Made by a program: the position numbers and the translations under genes | Notes under the pieces: generated by a model | Databases searched by the model: none | What the model was told of the DNA's origin: nothing | What the model saw: the letters and a program-made list of their open reading frames with translations, nothing else | In this document: positions 44,631 to 53,338 of the stretch, piece after piece | Layout: each line of letters begins with the position of its first letter | Numbering within the stretch: the first letter of the stretch is position 1 | Assembly: GCF_900107115.1 (NCBI RefSeq) | Contig: NZ_FNOS01000002.1 | Span: 1 to 64,000, forward strand | From: Salimicrobium album | Lineage (GTDB): Bacteria > Bacillota > Bacilli > Bacillales > Halobacillaceae | Direction: 5' to 3' | Length of the DNA: 64,000 nt

Positions 44631-45656
44631 ATGCAACAGCCATTAGTAACGGTATTCATACCAATGTTCAATGCGGAAAAATATATTCAGGATACACTGG
44701 AGAGTATATTGAACCAGAGTTACAAAAACCTGGAAGTGCTCGTAGTCGATGACGGTTCCTCGGACCGTTCAGTAGAAATAGTTAAAAGCTATACCGATAA
44801 TCGAATAAGGGTTGTCGTAAATGAAGAAAATAAAGGCATCCCTTATACAAGGAACGTAGGTCTTTCGCTTTCCAGTGGAAAATACATGGCGATTATGGAT
44901 GCGGATGACGAATCAATCCCTGAAAGAATCAGGGAGCAGGTCAGCTACATGGAAGAAAACCCCGATATAGATGCAGTAGGCTCCTACTACCGGGCTAAGG
45001 GGAGTAATAATTCGAGGATTATGAAGGCTTATCATACGTCATGGGAAGAGATAAGAATTCAGCTGATGTTCAACAACCAGCTTGGAAATTCTACCGCTAT
45101 GATCAGGATGGCTACTGTAAGGGACAACGGGTTAACGTACAATGAGAGTTACTATGTCTCCCAGGACTATGAATTCTGGTCCCAGTTGTCCAAAGTCGGC
45201 AGGATTGAAATTCTTCCAAAAGTGCTGGTGGATTACCGCACGGGTCATTCCAATGCTACAAATGCTTCCCTGTCAAATAAGATGTTCGAACGGAAAATAC
45301 TGATAGACGGGATTCATAAAGATTTACTGGAGCACTACGGTTTTCATTTTTCCGATGAGGAAGTACAGGTATTCAATAATTTCTTCTTTTTGAATGTAGT
45401 TACTGTCTTCGATAAAGGGTACGTGATGAGAATCAAAGAAGTGCTGCAAAAACTTCTGGACACTAACGAAGCTTTTGATAAGGAGCTTTTAAAACGAGTT
45501 CTCAGAGTCAACGTTTTGAGGGGGCTGAGTAACAGCAGTGTCAATCTTAAGCAAAAGACGGGTCTTTTTCTTGATTTATTTCAGGAAATCACCTTCGGGG
45601 AAATGTTCCATCTGCTTTCACGACATTATCATAAGAAAGTGAAAGCGGTTCTGTGA
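44631..45656 (+). CDS. Family 2 glycosyltransferase
   Basis: A 341-residue GT-A glycosyltransferase. The nucleotide-sugar binding region has VVDDGSSDRS at about 37-46 and the metal-binding DXD-like MDADDES at about 88-94; the acceptor loop carries SQDYEFWSQLS at about 177-187. It is cytoplasmic, with no membrane span predicted. AGGAGGG precedes the ATG, 27 bases after the asparagine-synthetase-like gene. It is the last gene of the cassette and ends at a strong terminator. Sugar and acceptor are unknown. Confidence 0.9.
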   Translation: MQQPLVTVFIPMFNAEKYIQDTLESILNQSYKNLEVLVVDDGSSDRSVEIVKSYTDNRIRVVVNEENKGIPYTRNVGLSLSSGKYMAIMDADDESIPERIREQVSYMEENPDIDAVGSYYRAKGSNNSRIMKAYHTSWEEIRIQLMFNNQLGNSTAMIRMATVRDNGLTYNESYYVSQDYEFWSQLSKVGRIEILPKVLVDYRTGHSNATNASLSNKMFERKILIDGIHKDLLEHYGFHFSDEEVQVFNNFFFLNVVTVFDKGYVMRIKEVLQKLLDTNEAFDKELLKRVLRVNVLRGLSNSSVNLKQKTGLFLDLFQEITFGEMFHLLSRHYHKKVKAVL

Positions 45657-45675
45657 TGTAAAAGTGTCGCTGACT

Positions 45676-45708
45676 CAAAAGCCGTATAAATTATACGGCT
45701 TTTTTTGT
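45676..45708 (+). terminator. Terminator of the flippase-QueC-AsnB-GT2 cassette
   Basis: AAAAGCCGTATAA pairs with TTATACGGCTTTTT around a very short loop, followed by T-rich sequence. Confidence 0.9.
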
Positions 45709-45990
45709 TTTTTTATCTTTACGATAGTATGTATTTGAATTAATAATGAACCGTTTGTTGATATTATTAAATGATGAAGGGATTTTTTATTGTGCTTACG
45801 GTTTGTGAAGAATACTTAAGTAACAATTGAAGAAGTCTGTGTAATTATCAAATAAAAGATGACCAGAGATTTAATGACTGAAGATGGTGTGAGCATATCA
45901 GAAATTTGTATATGCATAAAAAAAGTTTACCTGCTGCTCAGCTTGAGCATATATTTATTCTTATTTTCATACAAAATAGCAGAGTCAAAT
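45709..45990. other. AT-rich non-coding stretch before rpsD
   Basis: About 280 bases of strongly AT-rich sequence with no convincing gene. A 73-codon open frame from 45859 has no ribosome-binding site and an implausible product. The 9-mer TGAGCATAT occurs twice (about 45890 and 45943). It could be the scar of the insertion that separates tyrS from rpsD. Confidence 0.4.
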
Positions 45991-46034
45991 AGAAAATCCC
46001 CTGAAACATTGAATAAACAACGTCAGGGGATTTT
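45991..46034 (-). terminator. rpsD terminator
   Basis: AAAATCCCCTGA pairs with TCAGGGGATTTT. Read on the minus strand it is followed by CTATTT. It lies about 20 bases past the rpsD stop. Confidence 0.85.
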
Positions 46035-46054
46035 TCGTTGTACACCCGTATCTA

Positions 46055-46657
46055 TTAACGGGAGTAGTACTCAACGATAAGAGCTTCGTTGATCTCGGAT
46101 GTGAGTTCAGCGCGCTCTGGGAAGCGGGCGTAGGAACCTTCACGCTTCTCTTCGTCGAAAGTAAGATATTCCGGAACGAAGTTGTGAGATTCGATAGCAT
46201 CTTCAACGATCGTCAAGTTCTGGGATTTTTCACGAAGACCGATCGCCTGACCAGGTACTACGCGGTAAGACGGGATGTCAACGCGACCGCCGTCGACTGT
46301 TACGTGACCGTGAGTTACAAGCTGACGAGCCTGTGGACGGGTACGGGCAAGACCGAGACGGTAAACGAGGTTATCAAGACGGGATTCAAGAAGGATCATG
46401 AAGTTTTCACCATGAACACCTTTCATTCTTCCTGCCTGTTCGAAAATGCGTTTAAATTGACGTTCAGTCAATCCGTACGCGAAACGGAGCTTCTGCTTCT
46501 CCTGAAGCTGAAGACCATATTCAGATTGCTTTCTGCGTTGTGTTGGACCGTGCTGGCCCGGAGCGTAAGGGCGTTTTTCAAGCTCTCTGCCTGTTCCGCT
46601 CAAAGAAATTCCATAGCGACGTGACTTTTTCCAAGTTGGACCTGTATAGCGTGCCAT
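46055..46657 (-). CDS. rpsD: 30S ribosomal protein S4
   Basis: A 200-residue primary 16S rRNA-binding protein. It starts [20 protein letters not shown], has the N-terminal extension of bacillar S4 ([19 protein letters not shown]), and the S4 RNA-binding domain at about 92-155 ([20 protein letters not shown] and [15 protein letters not shown]). AAAGGAGGA precedes the ATG. It is a single-gene unit, as in B. subtilis, with a long untranslated leader expected to bind S4 for autogenous repression. Confidence 0.97.
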   Translation of the reverse strand: MARYTGPTWKKSRRYGISLSGTGRELEKRPYAPGQHGPTQRRKQSEYGLQLQEKQKLRFAYGLTERQFKRIFEQAGRMKGVHGENFMILLESRLDNLVYRLGLARTRPQARQLVTHGHVTVDGGRVDIPSYRVVPGQAIGLREKSQNLTIVEDAIESHNFVPEYLTFDEEKREGSYARFPERAELTSEINEALIVEYYSR

Positions 46658-46843
46658 TGGGATTTCCTCCTTTGTCTATTTTATTTTGCATAAAATAAAA
46701 ACAGTGTGTGTCCCTGCTTCACTGCGTATGATGTTTTCATGTACCATCGCCCCAGCAGCAAAGGGTTACTCGATACACCTCTTTACAAAGAGGAACAAAA
46801 TACGAACAATGACGGTTCACGTAGGCTGCTGTTTATTTTACAC
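46658..46843 (-). promoter_or_regulatory. rpsD 5' leader (S4 autoregulatory-type)
   Basis: About 185 bases lie between the predicted start of transcription near 46843 and the rpsD ATG, with no reading frame. A stable hairpin CCTCTTTGTAAAGAGG is visible (minus-strand sense) at about 46780-46796, and GCAGCCTACGTGAACC-like pseudoknot material lies further upstream. B. subtilis rpsD carries a leader of this kind that binds S4. The structure is inferred by position rather than folded. Confidence 0.6.
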
Positions 46844-46850
46844 AAAGGAT

Positions 46851-46879
46851 ATTGTACCTTGAACTGGCTGTTAAGTCAA
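46851..46879 (-). promoter_or_regulatory. SigA promoter of rpsD
   Basis: On the minus strand TTGACT (46879-46874), a 17-base spacer and TACAAT (46856-46851), a near-consensus vegetative promoter with ideal spacing. Confidence 0.82.
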
Positions 46880-46894
46880 GAGGGGTAGCGGGAC

Positions 46895-46923
46895 AAAAAT
46901 CTCCGCTGCCGGAACAGCGGAGA
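46895..46923 (-). terminator. ytsP terminator
   Basis: ATCTCCGCTG pairs with CAGCGGAGAT around a short loop. The minus-strand tail is TTTTG. It separates ytsP from the rpsD promoter. Confidence 0.82.
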
Positions 46924-46929
46924 TCTGTC

Positions 46930-47409
46930 TTAAATATATTGTTCGAGGATACTGACGAACTCGTTCAGATACTTTTCGTCCGTCTCATCAAAACGGTCGG
47001 TGCTCGGGCTGTCGATATCCAGCACGCCGAAAACTTCGTCATCCTTCATGATAGGAACAACGATTTCCGACTGGCTGGCCGCATCACAGGCGATGTGTCC
47101 GGGGAAAGCATTGACGTCTTCCACCCGCTGAGTTTTCTGTTCGGACACGGCGGTACCGCACACACCTTTACCGGGCGTGATGCGCAGACAGGCAGGAAGC
47201 CCCTGGAATGGACCGAGGACAAGTTCTCCGTCCTCCATCATATAGAAGCCTACCCAGTTAACGTCGTCCAGAAATTCATTCAGAAGCGCCGAAGCGTTGG
47301 ACAGATTGGCGATTACGTTCGGCTCACCATCAATCAGTGCCTTCAGCTGTTTTAAAACGAGACTGTAATTCTGTTCCTTCGTACCGTTATACGTGATAGA
47401 TTGAAACAT
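46930..47409 (-). CDS. ytsP: GAF-domain free methionine-(R)-sulfoxide reductase (YtsP)
   Basis: A 159-residue GAF-domain protein of the fRMsr type, which reduces free methionine-(R)-sulfoxide. The three cysteines used by the family are present: LPACLRI at about 74, GKGVCGTA at about 84, and HIACDAAS at about 108, followed by EIVVPI and GVLDIDS. Oxidative repair of methionine is inferred from these residues. A GGAG box lies upstream of the ATG at 47409. It neighbours rpsD and refZ as in B. subtilis. Confidence 0.9.
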   Translation of the reverse strand: MFQSITYNGTKEQNYSLVLKQLKALIDGEPNVIANLSNASALLNEFLDDVNWVGFYMMEDGELVLGPFQGLPACLRITPGKGVCGTAVSEQKTQRVEDVNAFPGHIACDAASQSEIVVPIMKDDEVFGVLDIDSPSTDRFDETDEKYLNEFVSILEQYI

Positions 47410-47502
47410 AGGGAATAAGCTCCTTTCAATTTTGAAAAAAATAATTGTGCAGGGATTTTCAGTATTTCAATAGAATAATATATTGCAGGAGAGGGGACGC
47501 TA

Positions 47503-48087
47503 ATGATGAAAAACACGCACCCTACGAAAGAAAAAGTGATTCAGGCAGCAGGAACACTTTTTTATCAGAAAGGTTATCATGCGACTTCTGTGCGCGATAT
47601 TGCCAAAGAAGCCCAAGTGAATATTTCTCTGATCAGTTACTACTTCAATGGTAAACAGGGGCTTTTCGAAACGATTGTCATCGATCATCTCGAAGCGAAT
47701 CTGAAATTGCTCGAAGAGTCGCTGGGTGAACATTTTCTTACAATAGTTAAGAGAATTTTACACTATAAAATGGATAACTATCAACTGTCCTGTTTTGTCC
47801 ACAGAGAAATGATGCTTGATTCGACGCTGCTCCGGGAACTGCTTGTTACTTATATAGCGAAGGAAGACTCTCTGTGGGCGAGTATATTGTTTCAGGCGGA
47901 TGATATTTCCGATCTCCGTTATGGCCAGGAATTACAGCTTCTGCAAATGAAAGGGATGCTTCAGGCTCCTTTCACCGTCCCCTGGTATCAGAGAGGGGAA
48001 AGAAGCAGTACGGAAGCTAAACGCTATTTTATTGATAAGTATGTTGAAAACATCCGGCAGTGGTTCAAAGGAGATCCTGTCGAATAA
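47503..48087 (+). CDS. refZ: TetR-family forespore capture protein RefZ (YttP)
   Basis: A 194-residue TetR-type DNA-binding protein. The HTH is at about 20-48 (TSVRDIAKEAQVNISLISYY). In B. subtilis RefZ binds sites flanking oriC, helps position the chromosome at sporulation and affects FtsZ. Its location between ytsP and hisJ-ezrA is the same, which supports the name and suggests a spore-forming lineage. GGAGAGGGG precedes the ATG pair at 47503/47506. The end overlaps hisJ, on the other strand, by 23 bases. Confidence 0.9.
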   Translation: MMKNTHPTKEKVIQAAGTLFYQKGYHATSVRDIAKEAQVNISLISYYFNGKQGLFETIVIDHLEANLKLLEESLGEHFLTIVKRILHYKMDNYQLSCFVHREMMLDSTLLRELLVTYIAKEDSLWASILFQADDISDLRYGQELQLLQMKGMLQAPFTVPWYQRGERSSTEAKRYFIDKYVENIRQWFKGDPVE

Positions 48088-48862
48088 GTTCTTTGCCGGC
48101 ATTCATCCCTTTTGCTGTATGGGCATCTGAGCCGTATACAAGAGGGATGCCGGTCTCATGAGCCTTAAGAGCTATAAAGGAAGGGGGATAAGGTTCCGTG
48201 CAGTACTCCTTCATCATCCCCGCACCATTATAGTCAAGCTCCATGGTGCTGCTTTTTATAAGCGGAAGGCTCTCTTCCGCCATAGATTCCCATCCTTCCG
48301 GCGAGGGGTACAGGTGATGAAACTTCCTGATAAGAGTCATATGGCCGACCCGACCCGGTTTACAGGAACCGAGGTCTGCTGAAGCAGAGTGACGGATCTG
48401 CCGGAAATAAGCCGAATACAGCGAATGGATTCCGCCGAAGTCGTCAACTGCCTGCCGGAAAGCTTCAGGACTGTAATCGATACAATGCCAGAACGATTCT
48501 CCCTTCAGAAAGTGGACGGACAGGATACTATCCGAGAGATGAGGCCCATATTCATCAAGGAAGTCACGTATTTCCCGCTCATATCCCTGTATGTAATCGA
48601 CTTCCAGGCCGGGGTGGATAGTTATGTCTGTCTTGTACAGATCTCTCACTTTATTCACCGTTTCCAGATAGTTTTCGAAGTCTTTCATGGACATGGCGCT
48701 GTCTTTACCGGGAACCGGGTCCTCGAAATTCGCCGGGAGGGGAGCGTGTTCCGTGAAGGAAATCGTCCTGTACCCGGAACGTAAAGCTTTTTCTACATAT
48801 TTTTCAAACGAGTCCCTGCTTCCGTGTGGACAGAAGGGGCTGTGTATGTGACCGTCTCTCAT
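48065..48862 (-). CDS. hisJ: Histidinol-phosphatase HisJ (PHP family)
   Basis: A 265-residue PHP-type phosphatase for the penultimate step of histidine synthesis. Metal-binding histidines are visible: MRDGHIHSPFCPHG at 1-14, FTEHAPLP at about 36-43, HPGLEVDY, ILSVHFLKG and the C-terminal GSDAHTAKG. AAAGGATG lies before the ATG at 48862. It overlaps the convergent refZ 3' end. It is separate from any his operon, as in B. subtilis. Confidence 0.93.
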   Translation of the reverse strand: MRDGHIHSPFCPHGSRDSFEKYVEKALRSGYRTISFTEHAPLPANFEDPVPGKDSAMSMKDFENYLETVNKVRDLYKTDITIHPGLEVDYIQGYEREIRDFLDEYGPHLSDSILSVHFLKGESFWHCIDYSPEAFRQAVDDFGGIHSLYSAYFRQIRHSASADLGSCKPGRVGHMTLIRKFHHLYPSPEGWESMAEESLPLIKSSTMELDYNGAGMMKEYCTEPYPPSFIALKAHETGIPLVYGSDAHTAKGMNAGKELIRQDLL

Positions 48863-49022
48863 TCGGATACATCCTTTCCGATAAAAACTTTTGATTTTAC
48901 ACCGGGAATTTTTTAATTATTTTAGCCAAAAGCATTAGATTAATGGTATCATAAAAGGTAATGAATCTGTAAGTTGTCGGTACTGAACGCAGGTTCCGTC
49001 ATGTAGCCAGGAGGGATTTTGT

Positions 49023-50711
49023 ATGAAGTATATAGTAGGTGTGATCGTAGTGATCATCGCCCTTATTATTGTCGGATTTATATGGAGAAAACGTGTGTAT
49101 GATCAGATCGATCAGCTGGAAGGTTGGAAGCTGGATATCAGGGACCGCAATGTTTCTGAAGAGCTGAACAAAGTGAAACGGCTCAACTTGTCGGGAGAGA
49201 CAGAAGAGCGTTTTGAATCATGGCGGGAGAGATGGGAAAGTATACTGACCCGGACGCTTCCCGAAATCGAGGATGACCTCTTTAAGATGGAAGAAGCCGT
49301 GGACAAATTCCACTTTCAGAAACTGAAAAAACAGAAAACCGCGACGGAAGATAAACTGGATAAAGTAGAAAACGAAATAAAAGAAATGATGGAAGAACTG
49401 AACAGCCTTCTTACTTCCGAAGAGAGCGCCAGGCAGGAAGCGGAGGAACTGCAGCCGGAACTCGATGCTTTGAAAAAGAGACTGATCAAGGACCGTTACG
49501 GTTACGGAGAGGCAGTGCACGTTTTCGAAGGCCGCATCGATAATACTCAGGAAAAGATACATCAGTTTGAGAAACTTTCCGAGGAAGGCAATTATCTGGA
49601 AGCCGAAGAACTGATAAGATCTGTCCGGACAGATGTAGACCAGCTGAAAGAGGAGACAGCCACCTTCCCTGATGCGCTGAGAAAGTGCAAGAAAGAACTT
49701 CCGAAGCAATGTGAAGAACTACAGCAGGGAATACTTGAAATGAAGGATCAGGGGTACAGAATAGACCACTTGGGATTTGAGGAAGAATTACATAGATTCC
49801 AGGAAGACCTCCGATACTATGAAGAGAAAATGGAAGCCGGAGAGAGCATTGACTACAGTGACGTTTGTACGATGGAAGCACGTATCACTGAAATGTATAA
49901 CCAGCTGGAGGAAGAGGCGCTGGCTGTCCAGACGTTCGCGGAAAGATATGAAGCCTTCTCCGAGAGGTTAAGACAGATGACGTTCGGCATGCGTGAGGTT
50001 GAGGAAGAAGCGGAAATAGTGAAGCAGGCTTACCAATTCAGTGAAGAAGATATGGAAGCTCTCCAACAGGCCAAGAGTACTTTTTACGCTATCGTGCAGG
50101 CGGATGATGAGATGAGAACTCAGATGGATGATGGGGAGACACCTTTTACGAGACTGCTTTCACAATTGAACCAGGAAGAGGATAGACTGAATCTTCTTGA
50201 TAAGGAAAAGGCTCACGTAGAAACGAGACTGGAAGATCTGAGAGAGGAAGAATGGAAAGCTAATGAAAGAATTGTTCTGATTGAACAGGATCTGAAAGAA
50301 ATCAACAGAAAGCTCAGACGGAGCAATCTGCCCGGACTTCCCCGGGAAGTTGTCGACATTATCGAGAAGGCCCGTCTTGCCGTAGATGAGGCTTTCGGTA
50401 CTCTTGAAGAGGTGCCGCTTGAGATGGACAGGGTTCACGAAAAGATAGATGAAGCCGAAGACGCGCTGCAGGTAGCTCATGAGAGATCCCGCGAAATTAT
50501 GGAGCTCTCGCGACTGACAGAACGCCTGATTCAATACGGCAACAAATATCGTACTTCCCGTCCACTTGTAGCTGCGGAGCTAACGGAAGCAGAAAAAGAG
50601 TTCCGCATGACAGAGTACTCCCGGGCTTTTGAACGGACTTCCAAAGTCCTTGAAAAGATAGAACCCGGAGTAGTGGATCGCTTCCGTGAACAGGAAGAGG
50701 TAACGGTATAA
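49023..50711 (+). CDS. ezrA: Septation ring formation regulator EzrA
   Basis: A 562-residue division protein. One N-terminal span (MKYIVGVIVVIIALIIVGFI) anchors a long cytoplasmic rod of spectrin-like coiled-coil repeats. The conserved QNR-type patch near the C-terminus is present as LIQYGNKYRTSRP at about 505-517. EzrA restrains FtsZ ring formation at poles and links the ring to wall synthesis. AGGAGGG lies before the ATG. It is a single gene with its own terminator. Confidence 0.95.
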   Translation: MKYIVGVIVVIIALIIVGFIWRKRVYDQIDQLEGWKLDIRDRNVSEELNKVKRLNLSGETEERFESWRERWESILTRTLPEIEDDLFKMEEAVDKFHFQKLKKQKTATEDKLDKVENEIKEMMEELNSLLTSEESARQEAEELQPELDALKKRLIKDRYGYGEAVHVFEGRIDNTQEKIHQFEKLSEEGNYLEAEELIRSVRTDVDQLKEETATFPDALRKCKKELPKQCEELQQGILEMKDQGYRIDHLGFEEELHRFQEDLRYYEEKMEAGESIDYSDVCTMEARITEMYNQLEEEALAVQTFAERYEAFSERLRQMTFGMREVEEEAEIVKQAYQFSEEDMEALQQAKSTFYAIVQADDEMRTQMDDGETPFTRLLSQLNQEEDRLNLLDKEKAHVETRLEDLREEEWKANERIVLIEQDLKEINRKLRRSNLPGLPREVVDIIEKARLAVDEAFGTLEEVPLEMDRVHEKIDEAEDALQVAHERSREIMELSRLTERLIQYGNKYRTSRPLVAAELTEAEKEFRMTEYSRAFERTSKVLEKIEPGVVDRFREQEEVTV

Positions 50712-50739
50712 CAGAAAGCATATAGAACGATCGATTTGA

Positions 50740-50777
50740 AAAAGAGCCTGTCGGTAATTTGCCGGCAGGCTCTTTCA
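50740..50777 (+). terminator. ezrA terminator
   Basis: AAAGAGCCTG-T-CGG pairs with CCG-G-CAGGCTCTTT around a short loop. Confidence 0.88.
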
Positions 50778-50882
50778 ATGAGTAATAGAAAAGGAAAGCA
50801 CGTGTCGTTTGAAGTGGAATTACTGAACGAGTTGTGTTAATATAACTCATTGCATTTATAGAGCGAAAGAAGGGAAACTACC

Positions 50883-52025
50883 GTGATTTATTTAGATAAT
50901 AGTGCCACTACGCGTCCTTACGAAGGGGTTCTTGATACTTTCACCAGAACGGCTGAGCGATTTTATGCAAATTCTTCTTCCATTCATGCTTTAGGGGGAG
51001 AGGCTGAAAGACTGCTTGAGTCCTCGAGAGAACGGGTCCTTTCCTGGTTGGGAGTAAAGGAAGGGTCGGTCATTTTTACATCCGGGGGCACGGAGAGTAA
51101 TAACCTCGCCGTCAAAGGCACCGCCCTCATGCATATGTCCCGCGGGAAGCACCTGGTGACGACAAGGGTGGAACATCCTTCCATCCTTGAAACGTTCCAA
51201 TCTCTTGAATCTTTCGGTTTTGACGTCACTTATCTTGAAGTGGATGCCTATGGACGGGTGGATCCGGAAGATGTTCAGAAAGCAGTCAGGCAAGACACGA
51301 TTCTTGTTAGTGTGATGTCCGTAAATAATGAAATGGGAACCGTGCAGCCTATAGAAGAAATAGCGGCATTCTTGAGCAACTGGCCTAAAGTGTATTTTCA
51401 TGTGGACCATGTGCAGGGCTTCGGAAAAGTCGATCTTCCTTTCCATGAAGCGGCAGTAGATATGTGTTCGCTCTCCGGTCACAAAATCCATGGCATGAAA
51501 GGAACCGGAGCACTTTATAAAAAAGATCATGTGCGTCTGTTTCCTCTTCAGCATGGCGGAGGTCAGGAAGACGGGGAACGTGCCGGTACGGAAAACCTGC
51601 CCGGAATCGTCGCTTTTACGAAAGCGATGCGTCTCATAAAAGAAGAACAGCAGGAAAAAGCACAGGAGCTGCAGAGACTTCGTAACTATGCGTATGAGGA
51701 GTTGGAGAAAATGGCCGGGGCTGTAGTCAACTCACCGAAACGTGGGGCTCCGCACATCCTCAATTTCTCACTTCCCGGTTATAAACCTGAAACGGTTATC
51801 CACTCTCTCGGCGAGCGGGGCATATATATTTCGACGAAGTCGGCCTGTTCTTCGAAGGAACCGGATAAGAGTTCAGTTCTTGACGCTTGCGGGGTGAGCG
51901 GGGAAGCAGCATCTTCCGCCCTGCGGATCAGTTTGTCCTACAGTACGACGGAAACAGAAGTCAGGCAATTCATTACTGCGTTGAGCGAAGTGAAAGCCTC
52001 ATTAATAAAAACGATGGAGGTATAA
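50883..52025 (+). CDS. nifZ: Cysteine desulfurase (NifS/NifZ type) dedicated to ThiI
   Basis: A 380-residue PLP enzyme that takes sulfur from cysteine. PLP contacts: SGGTESNNLAVKG at about 68-80, HVDHVQGFGK at about 174, and the Schiff-base lysine in LSGHKIHGMKG at about 199-209. The persulfide cysteine lies in STKSACSSKEPDKSS at about 319-333. The start is GTG at 50883 with AGAAGGG upstream. thiI begins 3 bases past its stop; in B. subtilis this pair supplies sulfur for 4-thiouridine in tRNA, so the enzyme is inferred to serve ThiI rather than Fe-S assembly. Confidence 0.92.
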   Translation: MIYLDNSATTRPYEGVLDTFTRTAERFYANSSSIHALGGEAERLLESSRERVLSWLGVKEGSVIFTSGGTESNNLAVKGTALMHMSRGKHLVTTRVEHPSILETFQSLESFGFDVTYLEVDAYGRVDPEDVQKAVRQDTILVSVMSVNNEMGTVQPIEEIAAFLSNWPKVYFHVDHVQGFGKVDLPFHEAAVDMCSLSGHKIHGMKGTGALYKKDHVRLFPLQHGGGQEDGERAGTENLPGIVAFTKAMRLIKEEQQEKAQELQRLRNYAYEELEKMAGAVVNSPKRGAPHILNFSLPGYKPETVIHSLGERGIYISTKSACSSKEPDKSSVLDACGVSGEAASSALRISLSYSTTETEVRQFITALSEVKASLIKTMEV

Positions 52026-52027
52026 AA

Positions 52028-53236
52028 ATGGAATTTGATCATATATTGATCCGTTTCGGTGAAATGGCTCTGAAAGGGAAAAATCGGAAACATTTTGAGC
52101 GCCAGCTGCTCGAAAACGTTCAGTTCCGTCTGGGGGAATTCCGGCGGGCGAAGGTAAAGAAAACGAGAGGGCGTATGTACGTACTGCTGAACGGAGAAGA
52201 TGCAGAAGAAGTCATGAAAGCCTGCCAGCAGGTATTCGGTATTTACAGTCTCAGTTTCGCCATTCATACGGAAAACGAGCTGGAAAAATTGAAAGAAGCT
52301 GTACTTTCCGCAGTACAGGCGGAAAACGGGGCCCGGACGTTCAAAATTTCTGCCAAGCGGGCGGATAAATCCTTCCCTCTTACTTCGGAAGATCTCAACC
52401 CGGCACTTGGGGGGCATATCCTTAAAAATACGGAAGGATTGAGTGTGGATGTCCACCATCCGGACGTCGAATTGAAAGTGGAGATCCGACACGAAGGGGC
52501 TTATGTAACTTCGAAGGATTACCCGGGTGCAGGCGGTTTTCCGGTCGGTACTACAGGAAAAGCGATGATCATGCTTTCGGGAGGCATTGATTCTCCGGTA
52601 GCCGGCTATCTTACGATGAAACGGGGAGTGGAAATAGAGGCCGTCCACTTTTATTCCCCTCCTTACACGAACGAGCGTGCCAAGCAGAAGGTTCTGGATA
52701 TCGCTCAGGAGCTTTCCCGGTACGGAAAACGTATTAAAGTGCACATCGTGCCGTTTACAGCCATCCAGCAGAAAATTCATAAAGATATCCCCGACAGCTA
52801 CGGGATGACTATTACGCGCAGAATGATGCTGAAGATTACGGAAAAGGTAGCCAGACAGCAGGGGGCGCTGGCGATTACCACAGGCGAAAGCCTCGGCCAG
52901 GTAGCAAGCCAGACGATGGAAAGCATGAACACGATAAACGAAGTGACTGATTATCCGGTGATCAGACCTCTCGTGACGATGGACAAGCTTGAAATCATAA
53001 ATATTGCGGAGAAGATCGATACGTATGATATCTCGATCCGTCCTTATGAAGACTGCTGTACTATTTTCGTTCCGAAAGAGCCGAAAACGAAACCGAATAG
53101 GGAAAAGACAGTAGCTATCGAACAGTCGGTAGATTTTTCCGGTTATATAGAAGAAGCAGTAGGGAATATAGAGACCATTCATATTAATGGAAAATCAGAG
53201 GGTCGGAAACAGGAAAGTTTTGCCGACTTATTTTAA
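52028..53236 (+). CDS. thiI: tRNA 4-thiouridine synthase ThiI
   Basis: A 402-residue enzyme that adenylates U8 of tRNA and inserts sulfur. The N-terminal ferredoxin-like and THUMP domains cover about 1-165; the PP-loop is LSGGIDSPVAGYL at about 182-194; a CC pair lies in YEDCCTIFVP near the C-terminus. The rhodanese domain of E. coli ThiI is absent, as in Bacillus. The frame is open back to 51887 inside nifZ, but TGGAGG before the ATG at 52028 sets the start. Translational coupling to nifZ is very likely. Confidence 0.94.
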   Translation: MEFDHILIRFGEMALKGKNRKHFERQLLENVQFRLGEFRRAKVKKTRGRMYVLLNGEDAEEVMKACQQVFGIYSLSFAIHTENELEKLKEAVLSAVQAENGARTFKISAKRADKSFPLTSEDLNPALGGHILKNTEGLSVDVHHPDVELKVEIRHEGAYVTSKDYPGAGGFPVGTTGKAMIMLSGGIDSPVAGYLTMKRGVEIEAVHFYSPPYTNERAKQKVLDIAQELSRYGKRIKVHIVPFTAIQQKIHKDIPDSYGMTITRRMMLKITEKVARQQGALAITTGESLGQVASQTMESMNTINEVTDYPVIRPLVTMDKLEIINIAEKIDTYDISIRPYEDCCTIFVPKEPKTKPNREKTVAIEQSVDFSGYIEEAVGNIETIHINGKSEGRKQESFADLF

Positions 53237-53338
53237 CGAGTGTCTGCCTGTCGGTTTTTCTGTTGTGAGGTACAGCGGGTGAAAAAGCCGGCAGGTGTTT
53301 TTTGGGGAAAAAGAAAACGGTTGCAGGAGGGGAAAGTG

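Noticed and set aside
45859-46080. A 73-codon open frame before rpsD
   Set aside because: It has no ribosome-binding site, runs through the rpsD terminator and into rpsD on the other strand, and has a low-complexity product.
48065-48087. The 23-base overlap of refZ and hisJ as an annotation error
   Set aside because: Both convergent frames are intact to their stop codons with normal family lengths, so the overlap is taken as real.
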